From Pseudomonadota bacterium (lineage in GTDB: Bacteria; Desulfobacterota; Desulfobulbia; Desulfobulbales; Desulfocapsaceae): a stretch of DNA of 64,000 nucleotides. The stretch lies in the NCBI GenBank assembly GCA_023412495.1, contig JAEYNP010000150.1:1-64000 (forward strand), in the 5' to 3' direction. How positions within the stretch are numbered: position 1 is the stretch's first letter; each line of letters opens with the position of its first letter. The notes beneath the pieces are model-generated. The model was not told the DNA's origin. It searched no databases and saw nothing but the letters and a program-made list of their open reading frames with translations. This document shows, one piece after another, positions 17,593 through 25,348 of the stretch. A program made the translations under genes and the position numbers.

Positions 17593-18660
17593 TCAACCGG
17601 CATCCGCCGCACGATCCTCCCGCAACAGACTGTAAAAAAAGGCTTGAACGAACCGGCCGGAGACGACCTCGTCCATGGTGAAGAGCAGGTCGACCTTTCC
17701 AGGGAACCTGGAGGTCAGGGCAAAGTAGACGTCGCCTGATATTTTCCTCAGGGACTCGCAGAGAGCATTCTCGAGTTCGTGGCGATCATTTTCCGGAAGA
17801 TCGAAGAGTCTGCAGGCGGCAGGCCGATGAGCAAAAACAAGGCAGCCGGTTTCCGGGGCATTGAGGGGGCAGATCAGCTCCCCGCTTTGAGTGCCCTGTC
17901 GAACCTCTGCCCCGCCGTGAGGCTCTCCGAGTGATCCGCGCCGTTTCGCGGCCACGGCCACGGCCCTTTCGACAGCCGAAAACCGCAGCTTTCTACTGAG
18001 AGAACTGTTGAGAAGATGGTGGATGTAGACCGCCTCGATCAGGGTGAGCGAGACCGGGCCCGGAGAGCAGCACCGGCTGTGGTCCCGACCGCACAAGGAC
18101 TCCTTGCCGGATTGGGCCAGGCGGACGTCTAGGTCGTCCGACAGTTTTTGGTAATCCCGGAAGAAGGGGAAGAGATCGACGAGATGGCGGGTCTCCAGCG
18201 ACGGTTCGCGGATGGTGAGGCGCTTCTCCTTTTTGCCGTATTTTCGAATGAACCACCACTGGTCGAAGTTGGCCGGCTGGGACCTGAGCCCCTTCAGTTT
18301 CCTGCCTGCCAGCTTGTGCCCGAGGCCCTTGCGCAGCAGGTAGGCATTGACCACGGTACCGGTCCGGCCGATGCCGAAACGGCAGTGGACCAGGACCTTC
18401 TTGCCGAGGTAGAGGCACTCGTCCAGCCAGTCCAGGGCCTTTTCCAGTTCCTGGAGGTCGGGCGCCTCCTCGTCGGCGATGGGCAGGTACCAGACCTCGA
18501 AGCCGGCCTTTTCCTCGATCCAGTGAAGATCGCAGAACTCCGCGCAAAGATTGAGGATGGCGCTGATGCCCAGTTCGCGGAGGTGGTCGAGGGCCTCGTA
18601 GGACATGGGGGCTTGGCCTACGGCGAGATTATCAGTTAACCAATCGATTTTATATTGCAT
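17593..18660 (-). CDS. Dual-specificity phosphatase domain fused to a YkgJ-like cysteine cluster domain
   Basis: A 355-residue protein. Residues 1-150 form a dual-specificity/tyrosine phosphatase with the P-loop VHCRFGIGRTG (catalytic C93, R99) and a likely general acid Asp near 63 in IADEEAPDL. After a linker the C-terminal half has CGRDHSRCCS and CPLNAPETGCLVFAHRPAACRLF, the pattern of YkgJ-type proteins thought to bind zinc or an Fe-S cluster. The start codon directly follows a run of eight T on the coding strand, and no ribosome binding site is visible. A downstream start would cut the conserved strand IDWLTDNLAVGQAP, so the first ATG is kept. Confidence 0.85.
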   Translation of the reverse strand: MQYKIDWLTDNLAVGQAPMSYEALDHLRELGISAILNLCAEFCDLHWIEEKAGFEVWYLPIADEEAPDLQELEKALDWLDECLYLGKKVLVHCRFGIGRTGTVVNAYLLRKGLGHKLAGRKLKGLRSQPANFDQWWFIRKYGKKEKRLTIREPSLETRHLVDLFPFFRDYQKLSDDLDVRLAQSGKESLCGRDHSRCCSPGPVSLTLIEAVYIHHLLNSSLSRKLRFSAVERAVAVAAKRRGSLGEPHGGAEVRQGTQSGELICPLNAPETGCLVFAHRPAACRLFDLPENDRHELENALCESLRKISGDVYFALTSRFPGKVDLLFTMDEVVSGRFVQAFFYSLLREDRAADAG

Positions 18661-18713
18661 AAAAAAAACAGTGCTGAGGACTGAGTAAGACCCCGTTTTT
18701 ACTCAGTCCTCAG
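18661..18713 (-). terminator. Intrinsic terminator with stem of 15 bp and T-run
   Basis: On the minus strand, CTGAGGACTGAGTAA (18713-18699) pairs perfectly with TTACTCAGTCCTCAG (18688-18674) around a ten-base GC-rich loop, followed by CACTG and eight T that run into the next ATG at 18660. It lies just after the stop of the PEP/pyruvate-type gene and should end that operon. Confidence 0.75.
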
Positions 18714-18730
18714 TCCTCAGTCCTCAGTCC
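18702..18730. repeat. Heptamer tandem repeat CTCAGTC x4
   Basis: Four perfect copies of CTCAGTC lie head to tail at 18702-18729. The first two form one arm of the terminator stem. The last includes the TGA stop codon of the PEP/pyruvate-type protein (18724-18726), whose end ...KKD-stop is thus written by the repeat. Confidence 0.8.
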
Positions 18731-21162
18731 TTTTTAAGGTATCGTTCAAGTATCGCCTGTAAATATTCCACCATTTCATGTACCTGGTCCGCCTCGGAGA
18801 GCGACATATCGAGCAGCCGGCATTTCCCCTGGAGGATGCCGAGCAGGGTCAGGCGGCCGAGAATCTCGGGGAGAGGCCGCCTCTGGAAGCCGGCGTCGAG
18901 CAGGTCCCCGCGTACCGTCACCGCAAAGCCCGCCCAGGTAAGCACCGACTCGATCAGCCGAACCCGCAGCAGGCGGTTTTCATAGCTCCCGCCGCCTCCC
19001 TTGAAGCGGAAATTGATATAGTTGGCCTCGGCATCCTCGCCGCCGAAGGCATCGAGGACGGCGAAATGGTAACCAAAGCGCAGCACCAGGTGGAGGTATT
19101 CCCTGGCCACCGCCGCATAGCTGCCGAAAACCGCCGATTTGAGGCTGACGATGCCGCCGCTCAGCCGGTCGGCCTCCTCCCAGTCGAGCACGGCTGGGCC
19201 ACCCTCCCAGTCGACGGCGGGATCGGCAAGACCCGCCCAGGAGGCCCGCATGAGGGGCGAGGCGATATCGTCCGGGCCGACAACCTTTTTGCCGGCCGCA
19301 TCCGGCGCGAGCCCCTCGTCCAGATCGATAACGTGCATGGTCAGCGGCAGACCGCCCTCGAGCCTCTTAGCCCCGCTCATCTCCCTGCCGCCAGGGCCGA
19401 CCAGGGAGAACATCTCGGCCATGCCCTTTTCGTGGGCGAAGCGGACCAGGTCGTGGAGGCTGCGGCAGTTCGCCGGCGAAAACTCCGCGGAGCCGGGGTC
19501 GAGCAGGTGCAGGGGAGAGATCAATCGCAGGAGCGCGGACAACCGGCGCGAAGAGGGCGTCGGTAGTAACTCCTTTCGGCCAGCCTTCCGGAGTTCCTGG
19601 CCGCCCAGATGGACCGCGCCCCGGCCTGCGTCCACCGTGACTATTTCGCCTGCGGGAAGGATGCTGCGCGCCCCGTGCAGGCCGGCGATCACCGGCAGGC
19701 CGGATTCCCTGGCCACCGAGGCGAAATGGCTGGCCCGGCTGCCGCCTTCCGCCACCACAGCCCGCAGCCGTTCCAGGATTGCCGCAAGAGATGGCGGCAG
19801 GGTGGCCGAGACGAGAACCGCTCCCTCCGGAACCTCGGCCAGCTGCGCCTCGCGCTCGAGGACAAAGGCCCTGCCCGCGACGATTCCCGGGCTGGCGGTC
19901 TCTCCGCCGGAGGCTATTACCGGCAGCTCGGGCGGGGTAGTTTCCGCCCCCTCCCCGACCGGCTCCTCTTTTCTGCCAAGCAGCGGCCGACACTGGAGGA
20001 TATGGCAGTCGCCACGTTCATCCTCGCACCATTCGATATCCTGGGGGCCACCGAACAGCTCCTCGAGGCGCAGGCCCCATTCGGCCAGGCTTCTAGCCGT
20101 CGGCCACCGCGCGTCTTCCCGCAGCACTCCTCCCCGCGGAAACCTGTGAATATCGGGCTCGGCGCTGCCATCCACCAGCCGGCCGCCGGTTCCCGCCACC
20201 GCATAAACCGAGAGGCATTCGCCGGACCCGTCCACCCTCTCCCGGGTATAGATCACGCCGCTTGTCCTCGCCTCGATCATCTCCATGACGATCACCGCCA
20301 TCGCCGTCTCCTGGTCGGCCAGGCCGCAGCGCACCCGGTAGGCGATGGCCCGAGGGCTGTACTTGGCGGCGAGGATCTCCCTGTAGACCTCGAAGATATC
20401 CGCTTCGGCCACGCCCAGGATGCTCTCGTACTGCCCGGCAAAAGATTTCTCCCCGTCCTCGTGGGCGGCGCTGCTCCTGAGGGCCCAGGGGCCGGAGCAG
20501 CCTAGGGAGCGCAGCCCTTCGAGCCGCGCCGCGATCTCCTCACGGACCTCGGCCGGCACTTGCCCCTCGCGGATCATCGTCGTCATCTCACGGGACAGCT
20601 CGGCCAGCCGGTTTTCCCGGTCGGGCAGGCGGACCTCGGCCAGCAGTTCGTCGAGGCGGTGGCGGTAGTTGTTATGGTCGAGAAAAAGGTTGAAGCTCTT
20701 GGTGGTGACGACAAAACCCCCGGGCACCGGGAGGCCCGCCTGCAGCACCCGGCCGAGAGCCGCCGCCTTGCCGCCGGCCAGTTCCTCCCGGCCCGCGGCC
20801 TCGGCCATGTGCAGAGTGTAGGGCGGACTGGAGTCCGCGGCAAAAACCGGCATTGCGGCGGCCAGTTCCGCCGCGAGCACGGCATGACGCTGTTCAAGGT
20901 CCCGGTAACCGCCGGGCCGCATGGAGGCAAGGGAGCGTACGAGGCCGCCCACCGACCAGTCGAGGGCGGACACCAGACGCGGTATCGCCGCCCAGTCCGC
21001 AACCGGCCCGCCGTGGCCCATCACTTCGAGTTCGCTGAGGATTTCGAGGCTCTTCTTATCATGGCGGAGCAGCTCCTTGAAGGCCTCGTATTTCTCACGG
21101 AGCAGCCGATCCGGAGCAAGAAGCCTCTTCGTCCAGTATTGCAGGAGCCGGCGCAGGGTCAT
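18724..21162 (-). CDS. PEP synthase/PPDK-like phosphotransfer protein without TIM barrel
   Basis: An 812-residue protein. Residues 1-110 are a helical region of unknown type. Residues 115-395 form the ATP-grasp pyruvate-phosphate-dikinase N domain (GGKAAALGRVLQAGLPVPGG, ALRSSAAHEDGEKSFAGQYE, QDIEWCEDERGDCHILQCRP). Residues 415-520 form the swivelling phosphohistidine domain with H479 in EGGSRASHFASVARESGLPV. The expected C-terminal PEP/pyruvate TIM barrel is missing; residues 530-812 are an unrecognised region. ATP-dependent self-phosphorylation is plausible, but the acceptor is unknown. The ATG overlaps the stop of the upstream receiver gene (ATGA), so the two are translationally coupled. 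Confidence 0.85.
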   Translation of the reverse strand: MTLRRLLQYWTKRLLAPDRLLREKYEAFKELLRHDKKSLEILSELEVMGHGGPVADWAAIPRLVSALDWSVGGLVRSLASMRPGGYRDLEQRHAVLAAELAAAMPVFAADSSPPYTLHMAEAAGREELAGGKAAALGRVLQAGLPVPGGFVVTTKSFNLFLDHNNYRHRLDELLAEVRLPDRENRLAELSREMTTMIREGQVPAEVREEIAARLEGLRSLGCSGPWALRSSAAHEDGEKSFAGQYESILGVAEADIFEVYREILAAKYSPRAIAYRVRCGLADQETAMAVIVMEMIEARTSGVIYTRERVDGSGECLSVYAVAGTGGRLVDGSAEPDIHRFPRGGVLREDARWPTARSLAEWGLRLEELFGGPQDIEWCEDERGDCHILQCRPLLGRKEEPVGEGAETTPPELPVIASGGETASPGIVAGRAFVLEREAQLAEVPEGAVLVSATLPPSLAAILERLRAVVAEGGSRASHFASVARESGLPVIAGLHGARSILPAGEIVTVDAGRGAVHLGGQELRKAGRKELLPTPSSRRLSALLRLISPLHLLDPGSAEFSPANCRSLHDLVRFAHEKGMAEMFSLVGPGGREMSGAKRLEGGLPLTMHVIDLDEGLAPDAAGKKVVGPDDIASPLMRASWAGLADPAVDWEGGPAVLDWEEADRLSGGIVSLKSAVFGSYAAVAREYLHLVLRFGYHFAVLDAFGGEDAEANYINFRFKGGGGSYENRLLRVRLIESVLTWAGFAVTVRGDLLDAGFQRRPLPEILGRLTLLGILQGKCRLLDMSLSEADQVHEMVEYLQAILERYLKKD

Positions 21163-21536
21163 GGGGTCGGGGGATCCTCCGGGGCGAGGGCCTCGGCCAC
21201 CTTCTCTTCCAGCTCGGTCTTGTCGATCGGTTTGATGCAGTAATCGAAGGCGCCCAGCTCCTGGGCCTGCCGCGCGGTTTCAAGGGTCGGATAGCCGGTG
21301 AGCATGATGACCCTGGTCGCGGGCGATATCTTCTTCATTTCCGCCAGGACCTCGGTGCCGAGCATCTTCTTCAGCCGGATGTCGATGATCGCCAGATCCA
21401 CCGGATGCGAGGCGACATGTGCGAGCGCCTCCGCCTCGTCGGTGAAGACCTCGACCTCATGATTTCTCCGTTTCAGGATCTGTTTGATCATCACCCCCGC
21501 ATCGAGGACATCGTCCAAAACCAGTATGCGTCCCAT
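21159..21536 (-). CDS. Single-domain response regulator
   Basis: A 125-residue receiver domain without output domain. It has the acidic pocket ILVLDDVLDAG, phosphoacceptor D52 in LAIIDIRLKKMLG, the Thr in VIMLTGYPT and the Lys in YCIKPID. The ATG giving MGRILVLDD is preferred over one nine codons upstream, because it has a GAGGGAAG site before it and matches the usual start of receivers. It overlaps the phosphotransfer-protein gene by four bases, which suggests the two proteins work together. Confidence 0.9.
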   Translation of the reverse strand: MGRILVLDDVLDAGVMIKQILKRRNHEVEVFTDEAEALAHVASHPVDLAIIDIRLKKMLGTEVLAEMKKISPATRVIMLTGYPTLETARQAQELGAFDYCIKPIDKTELEEKVAEALAPEDPPTP

Positions 21537-21662
21537 TTTTCTTCCCTCACGCTCGAATTCCATCCGCAGCCTCCCGGCCCGGACTGCCTTGGCACCTTGT
21601 TATCCCATTATACAAGGATCGGCCGCGCAAACCGATCAAAATGCGGCAGCGCGACGGCAGGC

Positions 21663-22208
21663 TTATTTTTTTGCCAAGACCCTTGTCTTGAACGCGGCGT
21701 ACCAGGGCAGGCGGCCGATCGTCAGGGAATAGGCCATCCGCACGGCGATATAGAGCAGCAGAAAGGAGGCGAAGTAGTGCACCGACTGGCCAAGGAGGGG
21801 CACATGGAACGGCAGTTCCAGCGGCGCCTCGGCGAACCGCAGGTGCAGCCAGGCAAGGGAGAACGGCAGCGGCCAGATGGACACGCAGAAGATCGCCGCC
21901 CCCAGGGAAAAGGAGTAGCCGAAGGCATCCAAGGCCTGGCTGTTGACCGCCTTGAAACTCTCCTTGTCCCCCTGGATCAGGGCCAACTCGGAAAGATTGT
22001 GGTGATGGTCCATCTTTTCCTGGAGCCTGCGGATGTACTTGCGGTTCAGGTAGGCCACCGCAGTGGCCGAGAGATCGCCCAGGATGACGCACTGCAGGGC
22101 AAGCAGGACGGTGCCGAACAGATACCCTTCCGTGGCCGAGGACAGCCAGCGGAACGGTGCGATAAGCCAGGGGTCGAGCGCCAGAAGATAGGGAAGGAGC
22201 GATGCCAT
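21663..22208 (-). CDS. Three-helix membrane protein, possibly DUF106/EMC3-like
   Basis: A 181-residue protein with hydrophobic segments near residues 28-50, 95-120 and 140-165. A basic, charged segment between the first two helices (AYLNRKYIRRLQEKMDHHHN) looks like a coiled coil. This layout (TM, cytoplasmic coiled coil, two TMs) recalls the DUF106/EMC3 branch of the YidC superfamily, but no family motif was confirmed. It sits 48 bases downstream of a TauE/SafE permease gene in the same direction and may be a partner of that permease. Confidence 0.7.
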   Translation of the reverse strand: MASLLPYLLALDPWLIAPFRWLSSATEGYLFGTVLLALQCVILGDLSATAVAYLNRKYIRRLQEKMDHHHNLSELALIQGDKESFKAVNSQALDAFGYSFSLGAAIFCVSIWPLPFSLAWLHLRFAEAPLELPFHVPLLGQSVHYFASFLLLYIAVRMAYSLTIGRLPWYAAFKTRVLAKK

Positions 22209-22256
22209 GTCATTATGGCGGCTCCGGGTTGTTGGCCCGGAGCCGCGCGTTCGGGA

Positions 22257-23408
22257 TTAACCGAACATCCTGATATTGAAGAAACCGCGCAGCACGTAGT
22301 CGATGCCGACGTAGAGTGCCAGCACGATGAAGAGGCGCTTCAGCCAGATGTCCGAGAAGTACTTGGAGGTCCGGGGGCCGATGACGGAGCCCACGGCAAT
22401 GCCCACCAGCTCGAGGCCGATCAGCATCCAGTCGAACTGCACGCCCTTGGAGATGAGGGTAATGATACTGGTGATCATGCTGATAAGGACCGCCAACGCG
22501 GAGGTGCCGGCCGCCAGGTACATCGGCAGTTCGGCGACGCTGGTCAAAAACGGCACGAGCAGGAAACCGCCGCCGACGCCCAGGAACGCGGCCACCGCGG
22601 CGATGACCACGCCGCCGATCAGCGGGTAGAGCGGATTGAACTTGAACTCAACCCCGTAGAAAGTGAAGCCAACGTTGGTCAGGGACATGCTGGTCACCTT
22701 CACGCCCAGGGCCTTGGTATCGATGCTCTCCCCTTCCTTCTGTTTCTTGACCGCAGCCTCGAAGGCCTGGGCGGCAGCTTTGGCCTTCTTCTTGCTGGCC
22801 TGGCCGGCGGCGGAAGTCTCCCAGAGGAGGTAGATGCCGAGAACCAGGACGAAGAGTCCGAAATAGCCCTGGTAGGAGGAGAAGGAAAGCTTGCCGGCGG
22901 TGAGCGTCACGGATCCCCAGGCGCCGAGCAGCGAGCCGGCCCCGAGGGCGATGGCCAGGGGCACGACCAGGCGGCCCATCTTATAGTAGTTGAAGGATGA
23001 AATGAGGGCCGAGAAACCAACCAGGTACTGGTTGGAGCCGCGGATCGAGTCGGTGATCGTCTTGTTCAGGGCAGGGGCGGTCTCCTTGAAGGTCTTGGCA
23101 TAGGCGCCCAGCCCGAAGACGGATATATGTCCGACGCCGGCCATGACGCCACCGAAGGCGCCGACCGTGGAGAAGATCCAGCCGACCCATACCGCCCACA
23201 GGAAGGCGACGATCATATTCACCTGCGGCGCGCCGGGGATGCCGAGGAAGCCTGCAGGCTTGCTCGGGTCAATCTGTCCCTTTTCCGTCCCCTGGGGGGC
23301 GGCGGCGATAGCGTCCTTCAATTTATCGGCCAGGGCCGGTTCCTGCCACAGTCCAACCGCCAGAACCGCCAGCGCCGCCATGATCAACAACTTGGTATTC
23401 CTTGTCAC
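22257..23408 (-). CDS. TauE/SafE (TSUP) family permease with N-terminal signal/extension
   Basis: A 383-residue membrane protein of the TSUP family, which includes putative exporters of sulfite, sulfoacetate or related anions. Typical segments are WVGWIFSTVGAFGGVMAGVGH near the start and the second-half repeat AAVAAFLGVGGGFLLVPFL. A signal-like segment (LLIMAALAVLAVGLW...ALA) and a 45-residue spacer precede the first repeat. A 50-residue Lys-rich loop (KKKAKAAAQAFEAAVKKQ) splits the halves. The start is taken as GTG at 23408, because GGAGG lies seven bases upstream; the frame is open further but lacks a site there. Confidence 0.88.
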   Translation of the reverse strand: MTRNTKLLIMAALAVLAVGLWQEPALADKLKDAIAAAPQGTEKGQIDPSKPAGFLGIPGAPQVNMIVAFLWAVWVGWIFSTVGAFGGVMAGVGHISVFGLGAYAKTFKETAPALNKTITDSIRGSNQYLVGFSALISSFNYYKMGRLVVPLAIALGAGSLLGAWGSVTLTAGKLSFSSYQGYFGLFVLVLGIYLLWETSAAGQASKKKAKAAAQAFEAAVKKQKEGESIDTKALGVKVTSMSLTNVGFTFYGVEFKFNPLYPLIGGVVIAAVAAFLGVGGGFLLVPFLTSVAELPMYLAAGTSALAVLISMITSIITLISKGVQFDWMLIGLELVGIAVGSVIGPRTSKYFSDIWLKRLFIVLALYVGIDYVLRGFFNIRMFG

Positions 23409-23603
23409 AATAGACCTCCAATTTGGTAAAAATATCAGTAACAGCTCTCTCAACTCCCACTTTCCACGTCCGTTTCACATTCCATTCAGCGGCTTTTTCC
23501 CCTCCTTCCCGTTCCCGGTCCTTGTCGAAAAGCGGATGCCCGAAGGGTGCCGGCCAGTTCCGCCTTTCTTTTCTTCACACATTTCAGATCGATGATTCGA
23601 GGT

Positions 23604-23646
23604 GTAGGGTGCATTCCATGCACCTGGTGCGCGGAGCGCACCCTAC
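23604..23646. repeat. REP-like palindrome, family B (GTAGGGTGCA...)
   Basis: A 43-base element with outer arms GTAGGGTGC/GCACCCTAC and two inner hairpins, GTGCATTCCATGCAC and GGTGCGCGGAGCGCACC. Nearly the same element is at 38255-38297 and a degraded one at 38163-38215. It separates the GAF/PAS gene from the TSUP operon. Confidence 0.8.
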
Positions 23647-23661
23647 TTGAATGCACCCTGA

Positions 23662-25326
23662 TCATTCCAAATCCATGATCCGGGTCTCCCCGGCGTAATC
23701 CCGGCTGCGATACCCGGTCATCCGGGTCATCTTCGCCGTCAACCCGGCGATGGCCTTCAAATTGCGGACGATGGTCTCGACCGCTTCCTTCTCCTCGCCC
23801 TGAACATCATCCTGAAGCAGCTGCGCCATGCCGAGAGCCGCAAAGAGCGGCGAGTTGATTTCATGGGCGACGGTGCCGGCCAGTTCCACCACCCCTTCCA
23901 GCTTAGCCCGCTCGGCCTCGGCGGATTTGAGCCGCCGCTCGGCGGTGATGTCGTGGATGATCTCGATGACGTACTCCACCTCCCCCGCCGCATTTTCGAG
24001 CGGAGTGGCGGTCCGCTCGTACCAGCGCACTTCGTCGTCCTCCCGCCGCTCCTGAACCGCCCAGCCCGGTTTTCCGGAAAACAGCACATCATCCACCGGA
24101 CAACATTTTTCCTCGCCCTTCGCCTGGCAGAGCTGGCCGTAGCTCATGCCGAGGGCCTCCGCCTCGGTGAGGCCGTGGGCCGAAAGAAAGGCCCGGTTGG
24201 CTACCACCACCCGCAGCTGCCGGTCGAAGACCAGGAGCTGGGCGCCGATGCAGTCGATGATGTTGCCTAAAAACCGCTCGTGCTCCTCGATCTGGTTGAA
24301 CAGCAGGGTGATCTTGCGATACGTCCCGGCGTTGATGATCGCCGCCCCGCCGACCTCCGCCACGGCCAGGGAAAAATTGATCTCCGCTTGGCTGAAACGG
24401 CGCCGCTGCCGGGCGAGGATGCGGATGATGCCGATCACCTCGCCCTTGACCTTGATGGGCACGGCCAAAAGCGATTTGATCCCCTCCCGGACCATATGGT
24501 CGTGGTAGAGCACCCGCTCGTCCGCCGCGACATCGAGGATGGCCACCGGCTCTCCCTGCAGGGCCATGATGGTGTTCTGCTCGTCCACCACCTCGCCCCG
24601 GTCCAGATACTCGCGGGACAGGCCGAAGGAGGCCGCCAGCTCCAGCCGATTCGACTCCGGGGTGAGCAGGCGGATGGTGCAGCCGTGGGCGTTCATGCTC
24701 CGCGGCAGCATCTCGACGATGGTCGTGAGCACCACGTCGAGATCGAGGGTCGAGTTGACCAGCCGGGAAATCGCCTGGATCTCCTGGAAGTAGTCGACCT
24801 GGCGTTCGAGCTGGCTGAAGAAGCGCCCGTTGGCGATGGCGATGCCGGTCTGCTCGGCAAGCGCCAGGGCAAAGGCGATTTCATCGTCGGCAAAGGACCG
24901 CCGGCTGCGGGAGAGAAGGCGCATGATGCCGGAAACCCGGCCCTGAAAAGAGATCGGCAGGGTGAGGACCGAGACGATTCCTTCATGGGCGGCCGCCTCG
25001 CGGAACGGCCGATGCGGACTCAGCGCAGCGTCCTCCATCGCCACCGGCTTGCCCGAGGAGACCATGGCCAGGGTCTCCTCGGCATCGACATCCGGCCGGG
25101 CCAGATACTCGTCCGACAGCCCGAAAGCCGCCCCAAGAACGAACCGGCCGGTGTCACCGTCCTGCAGACGGATAGTGCAGGCATCGATGGCCAGCAGGTC
25201 CGGGAGATGGCGGACGATGTCCTCCATCAGCCGCTGGGGGTCCCTGACAGTGGCGATCATCCTCGTCACCTGCTGGAACACCTGCAGGTACCGGTGATCC
25301 CGATTCTGCGCAGTCAGCTCGCTCAT
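23662..25326 (-). CDS. GAF-GAF-PAS protein ending after a HisKA helix pair (no ATPase domain)
   Basis: A 554-residue soluble sensor. GAF domains span about 18-170 and 185-335, followed by a PAS domain near 350-465 with a cysteine set (CQAKGEEKCCPVDD) like that of redox-type PAS sensors. Then comes a HisKA helix pair with H488 in GTVAHEINSPLFAALG. The chain ends about 65 residues later, with no N, G1 or G2 boxes, so it cannot phosphorylate itself. It may be trans-phosphorylated or serve as a dimerisation partner for the kinase encoded upstream. It follows the TorD-molybdopterin gene by 22 bases. Confidence 0.87.
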   Translation of the reverse strand: MSELTAQNRDHRYLQVFQQVTRMIATVRDPQRLMEDIVRHLPDLLAIDACTIRLQDGDTGRFVLGAAFGLSDEYLARPDVDAEETLAMVSSGKPVAMEDAALSPHRPFREAAAHEGIVSVLTLPISFQGRVSGIMRLLSRSRRSFADDEIAFALALAEQTGIAIANGRFFSQLERQVDYFQEIQAISRLVNSTLDLDVVLTTIVEMLPRSMNAHGCTIRLLTPESNRLELAASFGLSREYLDRGEVVDEQNTIMALQGEPVAILDVAADERVLYHDHMVREGIKSLLAVPIKVKGEVIGIIRILARQRRRFSQAEINFSLAVAEVGGAAIINAGTYRKITLLFNQIEEHERFLGNIIDCIGAQLLVFDRQLRVVVANRAFLSAHGLTEAEALGMSYGQLCQAKGEEKCCPVDDVLFSGKPGWAVQERREDDEVRWYERTATPLENAAGEVEYVIEIIHDITAERRLKSAEAERAKLEGVVELAGTVAHEINSPLFAALGMAQLLQDDVQGEEKEAVETIVRNLKAIAGLTAKMTRMTGYRSRDYAGETRIMDLE

Positions 25327-25348
25327 GCCGTCGCCGTTTCCTCTCGCA

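Noticed and set aside
18702..18730. Heptamer array considered as CRISPR
   Set aside because: Units are 7 bases and directly adjacent, with no spacers and no cas genes.
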